Part shown: piece by piece, positions 40,602 through 49,194 of the stretch | How the letters are laid out: every line of letters starts with the position of its first letter | How positions within the stretch are numbered: the first letter of the stretch is position 1 | Assembly: GCF_025869515.1 (NCBI RefSeq) | Contig: NZ_JAOZVR010000052.1 | Span: 41,032 to 105,031 of the forward strand | Length of the DNA stretch: 64,000 bases | Direction: 5' to 3' | Source of the DNA: Ferrovibrio sp. | GTDB taxonomy: Bacteria; Pseudomonadota; Alphaproteobacteria; Ferrovibrionales; Ferrovibrionaceae | The notes under the pieces: generated by a model | Told to the model about the DNA's origin: nothing | Databases searched by the model: none | The model's input: the letters and a program-made list of their open reading frames with translations, nothing else | Position numbers and translations under genes: made by a program

Positions 40602-43334
40602 ATGTTCGGCGCGATCGCCAAGAAGCTGTTCGGTTCGGCCAACGACCGCGCCGTCAAAAGCTACCTCAAGTCCGTCCAGGCGATTAACGACCTGGAAGCC
40701 ACGATGGCCCCTCTGAGCGACGACGAATTGCGGGCCAAGACCGCCGAATTCCGTCAGCGCCTGGCCGGCCAGGATGGCAAACCGGGCACCGATCTGGACG
40801 ACCTGCTGCCCGAAGCCTTTGCCGTGGTGCGCGAGGCCGCCAAGCGCGTGCTGGGCCAGCGCCATTACGACGTGCAGCTGATCGGCGGCATGGTGCTGCA
40901 TGACGGCCGCATCGCCGAGATGAAGACCGGCGAAGGCAAGACGCTGGTCGCCACGCTCGCCGTCTATCTCAATGCCCTGCCCGGCAAGGGCGTGCATGTC
41001 GTCACCGTCAACGACTACCTCGCCAGCCGCGACGCCGAATGGATGGGCCGGGTCTATCGCTTCCTGGGCTTAAGCGTCGGCGTCATCGTGCATGGCCTGG
41101 ACGACAGTGAGCGCCGCGCCGCCTATGCCTGCGACGTCACCTACGGCACCAACAACGAATACGGTTTCGACTACCTGCGCGACAACATGAAGTTCCGTCG
41201 CGAGGACATGGTGCAGCGTCCGTTCAGCTTCGCCATCGTCGACGAGGTCGACAGCATCCTGATCGACGAAGCGCGCACGCCGCTGATCATTTCCGGCCCC
41301 TCGGAAGACACCACCGACCTCTATGTGAAGGTCAATGCGCTGATCCCGCAGCTGGTGCCCGAGGATTTCGAGAAGGACGAGAAGCAGCGCACCGTCAACT
41401 TCACCGAAAACGGCACCGGGCATATCGAAGAGATTCTGCGCGATGCCGGCCTGCTGAAATCCGAATCGCTGTACGATGTCGAGAACATCGCCGCCGTGCA
41501 CCATGCCAACCAGGCGCTGCGCGCCCATGTGCTGTTCACCCGCGATGTCGATTACATCGTGAAGGACGACAAGGTCATCATCATCGACGAGTTCACCGGC
41601 CGCATGATGGAAGGCCGCCGCTATTCCGACGGCCTGCACCAGGCGCTGGAAGCCAAGGAAGGTGTCGCCGTCCAGACCGAGAACCAGACTCTGGCCTCGA
41701 TCACCTTCCAGAATTACTTCCGCATGTATCCCAAGCTGGCCGGCATGACCGGCACGGCCTCGACGGAAGCCGCAGAATTCGCCGACATCTATCGCCTGGA
41801 AGTGGTCGAAATCCCGACCAACGTAGCCGTAGCCCGCCTCGATGGCGACGACGAGGTGTATCGTTCGGCGCGCGAGAAATACGAAGCCATCGTCACCCTG
41901 ATCGGCGAATGCCGCGAAAAGGGCCAGCCGCTGCTGGTCGGCACCGTGTCGATCGAGAAGTCGGAACTGCTGTCCGACTTCCTGAAGCAGAAGAACATCC
42001 CGCATCATGTGCTGAATGCGCGCCACCATGACCAGGAAGCCTTCATCGTCGCCCAGGCCGGCCGTCTCGGCGCGGTGACGATTGCCACCAACATGGCTGG
42101 CCGCGGCACGGATATTCAGCTCGGCGGCAATGCCGACATGCGCATCCTGCAGGAAACCCAGGGTATGGAAGGCGAGCTGAAGGCCAAGATGGAGGCGCAG
42201 ATCCGCGCCGAAGTGGCGGTCGAGAAGGACAAGGTGCGCGCCGCCGGCGGTCTGTACGTGATCGGCACCGAGCGCCATGAAAGCCGCCGTATCGACAACC
42301 AGCTGCGCGGCCGATCCGGCCGCCAGGGCGATCCCGGCGCGTCGAAATTCTTCCTCTCGCTGGAAGACGACCTGCTGCGCATCTTCGGCTCCGAGCGCAT
42401 GGACAGCATGCTGCAGCGGCTCGGCCTGAAAGAAGGCGAGGCGATCATCCACCCCTGGATCAACAAGGCGCTGGAAAAAGCGCAGCAGAAAGTCGAGGCG
42501 CGGAATTACGAAATCCGCAAGAACCTGCTGAAATACGACGACGTGATGAATGACCAGCGCAAGGTCATTTACGAGCAGCGCATCGAGATCATGGGCGCGG
42601 ATCATGTCGCCGATACCGTGCGCGACATGCGCGAGGAAATCGCCAACGATCTGGTCACCCGCCATATCCCCGAACGCGCCTATGCCGAACAGTGGGATTC
42701 GGAAGGCCTGCAGGCCGAAGTGATGCGTGTGTTCGGCCTCGATCTGCCGATCGCCGACTGGGCCAGGGAAGAAGGCATCGCCGACCAGCAGATCCGCGAA
42801 CGCCTGCTGGATGCCATCGAGCGCCGCATGGCCGAGAAGGCCGCCAATTTCGGCCCCGACGTGATGCGCATGGTGGAGCGCAGCCTGCTGCTGCAGGTGC
42901 TCGACCAGACCTGGAAGGAACACCTGCATCACCTGGACTACCTGCGCCAGGCCATCGGGCTGCGCGCCTATGCGCAGAAGGATCCGCTCAACGAATACAA
43001 GCGCGAGGCCTTCTCGCTGTTCGAGCAGATGCTGAACCGCGTGCGCGAGCAGGTGACATCCATCCTGTCGCGCGTCGAGGTGCGTGCCGAGGAACCGCCG
43101 GCCGAGCTGTTCTCGCGCCCCTCGGCACCCCAAAGCCAAGCCTGGCATGAAAGCCGCGGCGAAGCGCTGGAAGGCGGCGATGCCGACGAGGCCGGCCTGC
43201 CGGCCCGCCCGGTGGCGCAGGCCCGCGGCGCCACGGTCGACCCCAGCGACGAGTCGACCTGGAAGGCAACCCCGCGCAATGCGCCCTGCCCCTGCGGTTC
43301 GGGCAAGAAATACAAATACTGCCACGGCAAGTGA
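40602..43334 (+). CDS. secA: Preprotein translocase ATPase SecA
   Basis: A 910-residue motor driving unfolded proteins through SecYEG. Visible are Walker [21 protein letters not shown] near 107, [20 protein letters not shown] (DEAD-like motif II) near 213, the preprotein cross-linking domain, [16 protein letters not shown] in the second nucleotide-binding fold, and the helical scaffold. The C-terminal zinc tail [16 protein letters not shown] that contacts SecB and lipids is intact. Length is normal. A 53-residue membrane protein gene starts on the very next base after the stop. Confidence 0.98.
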   Translation: MFGAIAKKLFGSANDRAVKSYLKSVQAINDLEATMAPLSDDELRAKTAEFRQRLAGQDGKPGTDLDDLLPEAFAVVREAAKRVLGQRHYDVQLIGGMVLHDGRIAEMKTGEGKTLVATLAVYLNALPGKGVHVVTVNDYLASRDAEWMGRVYRFLGLSVGVIVHGLDDSERRAAYACDVTYGTNNEYGFDYLRDNMKFRREDMVQRPFSFAIVDEVDSILIDEARTPLIISGPSEDTTDLYVKVNALIPQLVPEDFEKDEKQRTVNFTENGTGHIEEILRDAGLLKSESLYDVENIAAVHHANQALRAHVLFTRDVDYIVKDDKVIIIDEFTGRMMEGRRYSDGLHQALEAKEGVAVQTENQTLASITFQNYFRMYPKLAGMTGTASTEAAEFADIYRLEVVEIPTNVAVARLDGDDEVYRSAREKYEAIVTLIGECREKGQPLLVGTVSIEKSELLSDFLKQKNIPHHVLNARHHDQEAFIVAQAGRLGAVTIATNMAGRGTDIQLGGNADMRILQETQGMEGELKAKMEAQIRAEVAVEKDKVRAAGGLYVIGTERHESRRIDNQLRGRSGRQGDPGASKFFLSLEDDLLRIFGSERMDSMLQRLGLKEGEAIIHPWINKALEKAQQKVEARNYEIRKNLLKYDDVMNDQRKVIYEQRIEIMGADHVADTVRDMREEIANDLVTRHIPERAYAEQWDSEGLQAEVMRVFGLDLPIADWAREEGIADQQIRERLLDAIERRMAEKAANFGPDVMRMVERSLLLQVLDQTWKEHLHHLDYLRQAIGLRAYAQKDPLNEYKREAFSLFEQMLNRVREQVTSILSRVEVRAEEPPAELFSRPSAPQSQAWHESRGEALEGGDADEAGLPARPVAQARGATVDPSDESTWKATPRNAPCPCGSGKKYKYCHGK

Positions 43335-43496
43335 ATGGCACGAAAAGCGGCATTCTGGGTGTCGCTTGTAGCTATACTCGCCGTATGTGAACTTGCATTC
43401 GGATTGTTCGGCGACTTCTTCCGCGTTGATCGCTGCCTTGATGCTGGTGGACGCTGGGATTACGAACAGCGAATGTGCGAAGGCAACCAGTATTGA
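43335..43496 (+). CDS. Small membrane protein directly after secA (53 aa)
   Basis: An ATG immediately after the secA TGA opens 53 codons: a basic start MARKAAFW, one hydrophobic helix (VSLVAILAVCELAFGLFG, about 9-26), then a short extracytoplasmic part with C34 in DRCLDAGGRWDYE and C48 in QRMCEGNQY. The DxCLDxGGxWxxxxxxC pattern recurs in small proteobacterial membrane or lipoprotein-like polypeptides and suggests a disulfide. Zero spacing from secA implies translational coupling. Too short for most gene callers. Function unknown. Confidence 0.72.
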   Translation: MARKAAFWVSLVAILAVCELAFGLFGDFFRVDRCLDAGGRWDYEQRMCEGNQY

Positions 43497-43508
43497 ATGC
43501 CCTCAACC

Positions 43509-43597
43509 GTCATCCTCGGGCTTGTCCCGAGGATCCATCTGCGTGTTCCGATACGCGGAGGGTTGGGATGGACCCTCGGGACAAGCCCGAGGGTGAC
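43509..43597. repeat. Double-palindrome intergenic repeat, copy d
   Basis: The most symmetric copy: left GTCATCCTCGGGCTTGTCCC...GGATCCATC, middle CCGATACGCGGAGGGTTGGG, right GACCCTCGGGACAAGCCCGA...GGGTGAC. It follows the small protein gene after 12 nt. Confidence 0.88.
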
Positions 43598-43636
43598 GAC
43601 CTGTATTGATCGTTCCGCCTGTGTCATCATCGCGGC

Positions 43637-44635
43637 ATGACCACACTCACCCTCGCCCAGGCCAACCGCTTCGCCGCCCTGCCGCTGCGCAATCTCGCCA
43701 TCGAATATCCCAACAGCCTGGCGCATTTCGTCCATGGTCCGGACGACATGCAACCGCCGCACCGGCTGCATCCGATTTTCTGGGGCAGTTACGACTGGCA
43801 TTCCTGCGTGCATGGCTGGTGGCTGCTGACGCGCTGCCTGCGCCGGCATCCCGATCTCGCCGCCGCGCCGCAGGCACTCGCGCTCTATGCGCGTTTCTTC
43901 ACAGCCGCGGCCGGCGCAGGCGAGGCCGCCTATCTCGATGCGCCGGGCCGCGGCACCTGGCAGCGGCCTTACGGCTGGGGCTGGCTGCTGGCGCTCAGCG
44001 CCGAACTCGCGCTGTGGGATCACCCGCAGGCCCGGCAGTGGCGCGCCGCGCTGCAACCGCTGGAGCAGCGCATCGTCGCGCGCTTTCCCGCCTATATGGA
44101 CAAGCTCACCTACCCGATCCGCGTCGGCACCCATTTCAATACCGCGTTTGGCCTGCTGCTGGCGCTGCACTATGCGCGCATCACCGACGAACCGACGCTG
44201 ACCCCGGCGATTGCCGCCTATGCCGAACGGGTGTTCCGCGCCGATGTCGATTATCCGGCGCATTACGAACCCAATGGCGACGATTTCCTCTCCGGCGGCC
44301 TGGTCGAGGCGCTGCTGATCGCCGAGCTGATGCCGCAAACCGACTTTGCCGCCTGGTGGAACCGCTTCCTGCCCAATGCCACAACCGTTTTCAAACCCGC
44401 CATCGTCGCCGACCGCTCCGATGCCAAGGGCGTGCATCTCGATGGCCTCAATCTTTCGCGCGCCTGGTGCCTGCGCGGCATCGCCGACGGCCTGCCGGGC
44501 GACCAGTCCGGGCTGCTGCAATCGGCGGCCGCGCATGAAGCCGCCAGCCTGCCTTTCCTCGAAAGCGGGGAGTATGGCGGCGAGCACTGGCTGGCAACCT
44601 ATGCAGCGCTCAGCATCGAAGGATTGGCAGCCTGA
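43637..44635 (+). CDS. DUF2891 family protein
   Basis: A 332-residue cytosolic protein fitting DUF2891: ALPLRNLAIEYPNSLAHFV, HPIFWGSYDWHSCVHGWWLL, WGWLLALSAELALW, GTHFNTAFGLLLAL and DGLNLSRAWCLRGIADGLP. Alternating helices with repeated aromatic and charged residues suggest an (alpha/alpha)6-barrel like glycan-active enzymes, but no activity is demonstrated for this family. It stands alone between the repeat and a convergent secreted protein gene. Confidence 0.85.
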   Translation: MTTLTLAQANRFAALPLRNLAIEYPNSLAHFVHGPDDMQPPHRLHPIFWGSYDWHSCVHGWWLLTRCLRRHPDLAAAPQALALYARFFTAAAGAGEAAYLDAPGRGTWQRPYGWGWLLALSAELALWDHPQARQWRAALQPLEQRIVARFPAYMDKLTYPIRVGTHFNTAFGLLLALHYARITDEPTLTPAIAAYAERVFRADVDYPAHYEPNGDDFLSGGLVEALLIAELMPQTDFAAWWNRFLPNATTVFKPAIVADRSDAKGVHLDGLNLSRAWCLRGIADGLPGDQSGLLQSAAAHEAASLPFLESGEYGGEHWLATYAALSIEGLAA

Positions 44636-44650
44636 CCCTGACGCCGCCGC

Positions 44651-45292
44651 TCAGGAACCGAAGCGGTGCACGCCCGGTCCCTGCGCCTTGCCAAGTCCAT
44701 CAAAGGAAAGCCGTGACAGCGCCAGCCGCGCATCGGCGTCCGACAGGGTGTAGCCCTTGGCCGCGCAGTAATAGCCCATGATCTGATCAGTGCCGCTGGT
44801 ACTGGCTGCGGCGGAGTTGAATGGCAGGGACGACGCGCTGCCATACAGTCCGCCGAAGGCGAAGCAGGATTTGCCCAGCGCCGAGAAGCGCCGGTACTCC
44901 GTCAGCCCGACCGGCGACGGCGCCTTCAGTCTTTGCGGGTCGGTCCAGGTGACCGTCTGACCCTTGAACTCGACATAGAAAGCCGGCAGCAACCCGTCGA
45001 AATTCGGCGCATCGGTAAAATAGGTCGCCTCTGCGGCGATGGAAAAAACATAGATATGCGCAAAGGCGGCATCGCCGCCGATCTTGTTGAACATGTAGCC
45101 GAAGTGCCGGACATTGCGCTTGGTGCTGGCGGTATTGACGCCTTCGAAAGCCCGGCTCGGCTGGGCCGACAGGCCAGGCGGGTCGAAGTTCAGCCGGCTC
45201 TGCGATGGCGGAAAATCGGTCCACTGCATTTGTGCCTGGGCCGCGCCGGCGGCTGACAACAGAACAGCAACAGCAATCAAAACGGCTCTCAT
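44651..45292 (-). CDS. Secreted protein of unknown function
   Basis: A 213-residue protein with signal peptide MRAVLIAVAVLLSAAGAAQA (cleavage after about residue 20). Mature part includes WTDFPPSQSRLNF, KRNVRHFGYMFNKIGGDAAF, YVFSIAAEATYFTDAPNF and DQIMGYYCAAKGYTLSDADA with two cysteines near the end. No known domain recognised. ATG 45292 was chosen to begin the signal peptide; an in-frame ATG at 45322 is upstream. It is divergent from the small gene at 45517. Confidence 0.7.
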   Translation of the reverse strand: MRAVLIAVAVLLSAAGAAQAQMQWTDFPPSQSRLNFDPPGLSAQPSRAFEGVNTASTKRNVRHFGYMFNKIGGDAAFAHIYVFSIAAEATYFTDAPNFDGLLPAFYVEFKGQTVTWTDPQRLKAPSPVGLTEYRRFSALGKSCFAFGGLYGSASSLPFNSAAASTSGTDQIMGYYCAAKGYTLSDADARLALSRLSFDGLGKAQGPGVHRFGS

Positions 45293-45404
45293 CGGCTCCC
45301 CCGTATCTTTCGATCCACCCATTCCCTTCGACCTTGGGAAAATCTAACTTGCTTAGCAGCGGACCGTAAACGGTATTGCCATGTCGGCCGGTTTTTGTGG
45401 CGCG

Positions 45405-45429
45405 CTGCATACAGATATCCTGCATACAG
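45405..45429. repeat. Direct repeat CTGCATACAG x2
   Basis: CTGCATACAG occurs at 45405-45414 and again at 45420-45429 in the 224-nt gap between two divergent unknown genes (45292 and 45517). The 15-nt period could mark a regulator binding site; nothing else is recognisable in this gap. Confidence 0.35.
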
Positions 45430-45516
45430 CCGTCATCACTCGTAATTCCGTCGTGGTCTGCCAACGTCATGCTAATATCGGCACGACACCCACAGCGGAG
45501 CCATTTGTTACGCACC

Positions 45517-45789
45517 ATGCCGACAGACCTGCGCGATATTGCCTATGACACGGTGGAGAACGCCGACATTGCCCGGCAGGAAAATGTCGGCGGCAAGCTG
45601 CGGCGGCTGAAGCGCTATGGCATTTTTTACCGTCGCCTGAATTCACGCGAACGCCTCGGCGGTCTGCTGAGCCGCATGATTGATGTCGGCATGGTGGATG
45701 GTGGCCAGCTGCTCAGTCTGCTGGTCCTGGCCTGGGGCGCCATCACCAATCGTCTGCGCCGCCGGAAAACCTCCGATCCAGCGCCCTAG
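45517..45789 (+). CDS. Small protein of unknown function (90 aa)
   Basis: Ninety residues: an acidic/polar N-terminus (PTDLRDIAYDTVENADIARQ), a basic patch GGKLRRLKRYGIFYRRLNSRE, then a hydrophobic segment QLLSLLVLAWGAITN (about residues 65-79) and a basic tail RLRRRK. No named family recognised. ATG 45517 is chosen; an in-frame TTG at 45505 is possible. Its stop overlaps the stop of the convergent gene by 4 nt. Confidence 0.5.
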   Translation: MPTDLRDIAYDTVENADIARQENVGGKLRRLKRYGIFYRRLNSRERLGGLLSRMIDVGMVDGGQLLSLLVLAWGAITNRLRRRKTSDPAP

Positions 45790-46715
45790 CGATCGCGCGG
45801 ATCGCGCCGCCGCTCCAGTTCATTGTCGATACGTCGCGTCTCGTCCCATTCGATGATCTTCTGTGCCGGCCCCACATAGCGGCGGGAAATCTGGCGCATC
45901 ATCTTGGGCAGGACGCGCCGTAACGCCCGCCGCCCATCCGTCAGATCGTCATTGCCGTCTTCCAGCGCCCTGCGCGCCTGCTGCAACTCCTCGGGCGTCA
46001 TCTTGTCGTAATGCCATTGCGGCTGGGTTGCGATTTCGGCGGCCAGCGCGTGCAGGCGACCGGCCAGCTTCGGATCGCTCTCGCGCAGATCCTGTATTTT
46101 CTGCAGCGATGCCGCGCGGTCGCGCCCCGTCGTATAGCGGATGAAATTCACCGCGCCGAGGGCCGGCAGCACGGCCGGATTTTCCATATCGATCCCATCC
46201 GGATCGAGGCCGAGCTGTGCAGCCAGATCGCGTGTGACCGTCGCCGTGGTTGCACGGCTTTTCATTTCACCATCCGACACATGAACACCCTGCGGCGGGC
46301 GATAGAGATTCTGCAGCCAGCTGAATGTCTCGCCGCCCGGACCGGCCCAGCCATCGACGGTGAGGCCATTGTCCGTCTGCAGGCGGCGCAGGGCCGCGTC
46401 GTCGCGGTTGCCCCAGTAGCCGGTCGGGCCGCCGGTGGCCTCGGCATCGAGCACACCCTCGCGATGCAGCAGCGCCTGGGTCTTGAAAACGTCGCCGCGC
46501 TGGTTCGCCTGCCCGGTACCGACCGTGCCGTTGAGATCGAACAGCCGTTCGCCGAACAGGCTGTTCAGCGGGGCACCGTTCATCCAGGCACCGCGCGCCG
46601 CTTCCCAGGCCGGATCGCCGGCGCCGATGCGGCCGAAGGGATCGGAGTCCGGCTCCGGCGCCGGATTGGGGCCGAACAGGGTGCTGAAATCCATCTCGTC
46701 GAGCGGCGCGGCCAT
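45786..46715 (-). CDS. Peptidoglycan-binding-like protein of unknown function
   Basis: A 309-residue protein without signal peptide. The middle (about residues 75-135) reads VFKTQALLHREGVLDAEATG and GYWGNRDDAALRRLQTDNGL then TVDGWAGPGGETFSWLQNLY, matching the repeat pattern of PG_binding_1 domains (helix, D-G-x-x-G, G-x-x-T). The N-terminus is acidic and proline-rich, and the C-terminal half is helical and charged, with no catalytic motif. An AT-rich stretch lies just upstream, unlike the rest of the window. It may be a secreted or phage-like accessory protein, but no neighbour supports that. Confidence 0.6.
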   Translation of the reverse strand: MAAPLDEMDFSTLFGPNPAPEPDSDPFGRIGAGDPAWEAARGAWMNGAPLNSLFGERLFDLNGTVGTGQANQRGDVFKTQALLHREGVLDAEATGGPTGYWGNRDDAALRRLQTDNGLTVDGWAGPGGETFSWLQNLYRPPQGVHVSDGEMKSRATTATVTRDLAAQLGLDPDGIDMENPAVLPALGAVNFIRYTTGRDRAASLQKIQDLRESDPKLAGRLHALAAEIATQPQWHYDKMTPEELQQARRALEDGNDDLTDGRRALRRVLPKMMRQISRRYVGPAQKIIEWDETRRIDNELERRRDPRDR

Positions 46716-46891
46716 CGGGAAATCTCCATCGGAATATCAGAAAGAACAAAATATGAATATATAATATGTTATTATTCCTATAATTGCAACAAAAACGTTC
46801 CTCTTAATTCCCATTCCGGCTAACCCACGGGAAGCCTTGCCAATCCCGGCGCCGTTATGGCTGGCTGATCCCAGAAGCAGGAGGAAACCGC
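46716..46891. other. AT-rich intergenic stretch
   Basis: A 176-nt gap whose first ~90 nt are strikingly AT-rich (ATGAATATATAATATG at 46752-46767 and ATTATTCC onward) in an otherwise high-GC region. It contains several TATAAT-like hexamers and probably acts as the divergent promoter of the PG-binding-like gene and lysE-type gene. No open frame of note. Confidence 0.6.
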
Positions 46892-47518
46892 ATGCCCGTC
46901 AGCCCCGAACTCTGGCTCGCCTTCGCCGCCGCCGCGACCGTGATGATCCTGATCCCCGGGCCCACCACGCTGATGGTGCTGGGCCACACCATGGCCGGCG
47001 GGCCACGCCGCGGCGCGCTCAGCCTGATCGGCGTCACGCTCGGCGATATCTGCGCCATCACGCTGTCCATGCTGGGCTTCAGCGCCCTGCTCGCCACCTC
47101 GGCCGAAGCCTTCACCGCCATGAAGTGGATCGGCGCCGCCTATCTGCTCTGGCTCGGCATCAAGCTGTGGCGTGCGCCACCGATGGGCTTGACACCCGTC
47201 AGCGCCGGCGCGTCCACCGCCCGCGATGCCATCCTGCAGACCTTCATCGTCACGCTGCTGAATCCGAAGGGCATCCTGTTCTTCGCCGCCTTCCTGCCGC
47301 AGTTCATCGACCCGACCCGGCCACTCTGGCCGCAGGTGGCGGTGCTGACCCTGACCATGAATGTGCTGGCGGCCAGCATCCAGGGCTGCTGGATCGCCAT
47401 GATGGGCCAGGCACGCAACCGCATGGCCAGTCCGCGCGTGCTGAAGACCATGAACCGCGCGGGTGGCGCCATGCTGATCGGCGCCGGCATGCTGACCGCC
47501 ACCCTGAAGCGCAGCTGA
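46892..47518 (+). CDS. LysE-family amino acid/metabolite exporter
   Basis: A 208-residue inner-membrane protein with six helices. Signatures are AATVMILIPGPTTLMVLGHT (LysE/RhtB first helix with the GPT motif), GVTLGDICAITLSMLGF, AYLLWLGIKLWR and FIVTLLNPKGILFFAAFLPQ. The family exports amino acids, homoserine lactone or related compounds. It is followed after 2 nt by an epoxide-hydrolase-like gene, implying a shared transcript. Confidence 0.92.
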   Translation: MPVSPELWLAFAAAATVMILIPGPTTLMVLGHTMAGGPRRGALSLIGVTLGDICAITLSMLGFSALLATSAEAFTAMKWIGAAYLLWLGIKLWRAPPMGLTPVSAGASTARDAILQTFIVTLLNPKGILFFAAFLPQFIDPTRPLWPQVAVLTLTMNVLAASIQGCWIAMMGQARNRMASPRVLKTMNRAGGAMLIGAGMLTATLKRS

Positions 47519-47520
47519 CC

Positions 47521-48708
47521 ATGCTGCGCCTCGCGCCAGCGGCGGAAAAATTCACCATCGCGATCCCCGAGGCGGCGCTGGCCGACCTCAAACAGCGGCT
47601 GGCACGCACGCGGTTCCCCGCCGAGCCCGCCGATGCCGCCTGGCAATACGGCAGCAACGGCGCGTATATGCGCCGCTTCATCAGGCACTGGCAGACGCAG
47701 TTCGACTGGCGCCAGTGGGAAGCGCGGCTGAATGCCTTCCTGCAGTATCGCGTGCAGCTCAAGCGGCCCGATACCGGCAGGCTGCAGACCATTCATTTCC
47801 TGATCGAGCCGGGTTCAGGAGACGCACCGCGCCCGCTGCTGCTGACCCATGGCTGGCCCGGCTCGGTGCTGGAATTCATCGATGTGATCGAGAAGCTGGC
47901 GCATCCCGAACGCTTCGGCGGCAAGGTGGAAGACGCCTTCACCGTGATCTGCCCCACCCTGCCGGGCTATGGCTTCTCGATGCCGCTGGAGAAACCCATC
48001 GCGCCGCGCGCCATCGCCAAGCTGTGGCGCGACCTGATGGTGGAGGTGCTGGGCTTCAGCCGCTTCCTGGTGCAGGCCGGCGACTGGGGCTCGATCGTGT
48101 CGAGCTGGCTCGGCGCCGATTACCCGGAGCAGGCCACGGCGCTGCATCTCAACATGGTGCCGCTGCGTCCGCCGCTGGACAAAGACTCAGCCCCGGTCAC
48201 CGCGGCGGAAAAGGAATGGATCGCCCGCACCAGGAAGCTCCAGGCCAGCGAGGCCGGCTACTTCGCCATCCAGAGCACGAAGCCTTCCACACTGGGATTC
48301 GCCCTGAGTGACAGCCCGGCCGGCCTCGCCGCCTGGTTCGTCGAGAAATTCCACGGCTTCCCGCGCGCCCCGGCCGAACAGGCGCCGCCCTTCGATCTCG
48401 ACCACCTGATCGCCAATGTGGCGCTCTACTGGCTCACCGATACCGCCGCGACCTCGACCTGGATGTATTATGCCGCGGTCAGAGCCGGCGACATGGCGCT
48501 CAAGCCCGGCGAATTCGTGCGCAGCCCCACCGGCTTCCTGCTGCCGCCCTGGGACCTGGTGCCGCCGCCGCCGAAAGGCTGGCTCGAGCGCGGCTACAAC
48601 GTGACGCATCGCGTTGACCTCGAACGCGGCGGACATTTCGTGGCGATGGAACAGCCGGAGGCTTTCGTCGCCGATGTGCAGGATTTCTTCCGCAACATGG
48701 CAGTATGA
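47521..48708 (+). CDS. Epoxide hydrolase-like alpha/beta hydrolase (EHN domain)
   Basis: A 395-residue protein with an N-terminal EHN domain (PEAALADLKQRLARTRFP onward, about 14-120) and an alpha/beta-hydrolase core. The oxyanion HGWPGS is near residue 110, the nucleophile is the Asp of QAGDWGS near 187, and the catalytic His is in GGHFVAME near 378. Asp in place of Ser is the mark of epoxide hydrolases. ATG 47521 starts 2 nt after the LysE gene, and the stop overlaps the MaoC gene start by 4 nt. Substrate unknown. Confidence 0.9.
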   Translation: MLRLAPAAEKFTIAIPEAALADLKQRLARTRFPAEPADAAWQYGSNGAYMRRFIRHWQTQFDWRQWEARLNAFLQYRVQLKRPDTGRLQTIHFLIEPGSGDAPRPLLLTHGWPGSVLEFIDVIEKLAHPERFGGKVEDAFTVICPTLPGYGFSMPLEKPIAPRAIAKLWRDLMVEVLGFSRFLVQAGDWGSIVSSWLGADYPEQATALHLNMVPLRPPLDKDSAPVTAAEKEWIARTRKLQASEAGYFAIQSTKPSTLGFALSDSPAGLAAWFVEKFHGFPRAPAEQAPPFDLDHLIANVALYWLTDTAATSTWMYYAAVRAGDMALKPGEFVRSPTGFLLPPWDLVPPPPKGWLERGYNVTHRVDLERGGHFVAMEQPEAFVADVQDFFRNMAV

Positions 48709-49172
48709 CGATGAGCAAAAGCGAGCGCTGGTTTGAGGATTACACCCTCGGCGAGATCATCAAGGCCGATGGCCGCACGATCTCGGAGCCCGAGATCCTC
48801 GCCTTTGCCTTCACCTACGATCCGCAGCCGTTTCACATCGACAAACTGGCCGCCGAGCAGTCGCCGTATAAAGGCCTGATCGCCTCGGGCTGGCAGACCG
48901 CGCTGCTGGGCTTCCGCATGCTGCTGGATGCCGGCCTGCTCGGCAAGGGCAGCATGGGATCGCCGGGACTCGACGAAATCCGCTGGTTCCTGCCGGTGCG
49001 GCCGGGCGACACGCTCTACGGTCGCGCCAGCATCGAGGACAAGCGCGAGAGCGCGTCGAAGCCGGATCGCGGCATCGTGAGAATGAAATACTGGATCGAG
49101 AACCAGAAGGGCGAGACGGTGATGAGCTTCTATGGTACCCAGATGGTGCTGAAGCGCCCCGCTGGGCCCTGA
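48705..49172 (+). CDS. MaoC-like (R)-enoyl hydratase/dehydratase
   Basis: A 155-residue single hot-dog fold domain. The hydratase signature is FTYDPQPFHID near residue 43, with the conserved Asp and His for water addition to enoyl-CoA-type substrates. GLIASGWQTALLGFRML and GSPGLDEIRWFLPVRPGDTL are family stretches. It overlaps the epoxide-hydrolase-like gene by 4 nt (ATGA), and the SARP-type gene starts 22 nt later. The exact substrate is not deducible. Confidence 0.9.
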   Translation: MTMSKSERWFEDYTLGEIIKADGRTISEPEILAFAFTYDPQPFHIDKLAAEQSPYKGLIASGWQTALLGFRMLLDAGLLGKGSMGSPGLDEIRWFLPVRPGDTLYGRASIEDKRESASKPDRGIVRMKYWIENQKGETVMSFYGTQMVLKRPAGP

Positions 49173-49194
49173 CCGCGCCATCGAAGACCTGACA

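Noticed and set aside
41070-43325. 751-codon open frame antisense to secA
   Set aside because: secA is complete and certain; the antisense translation has no domains and arises from strong third-position GC bias.
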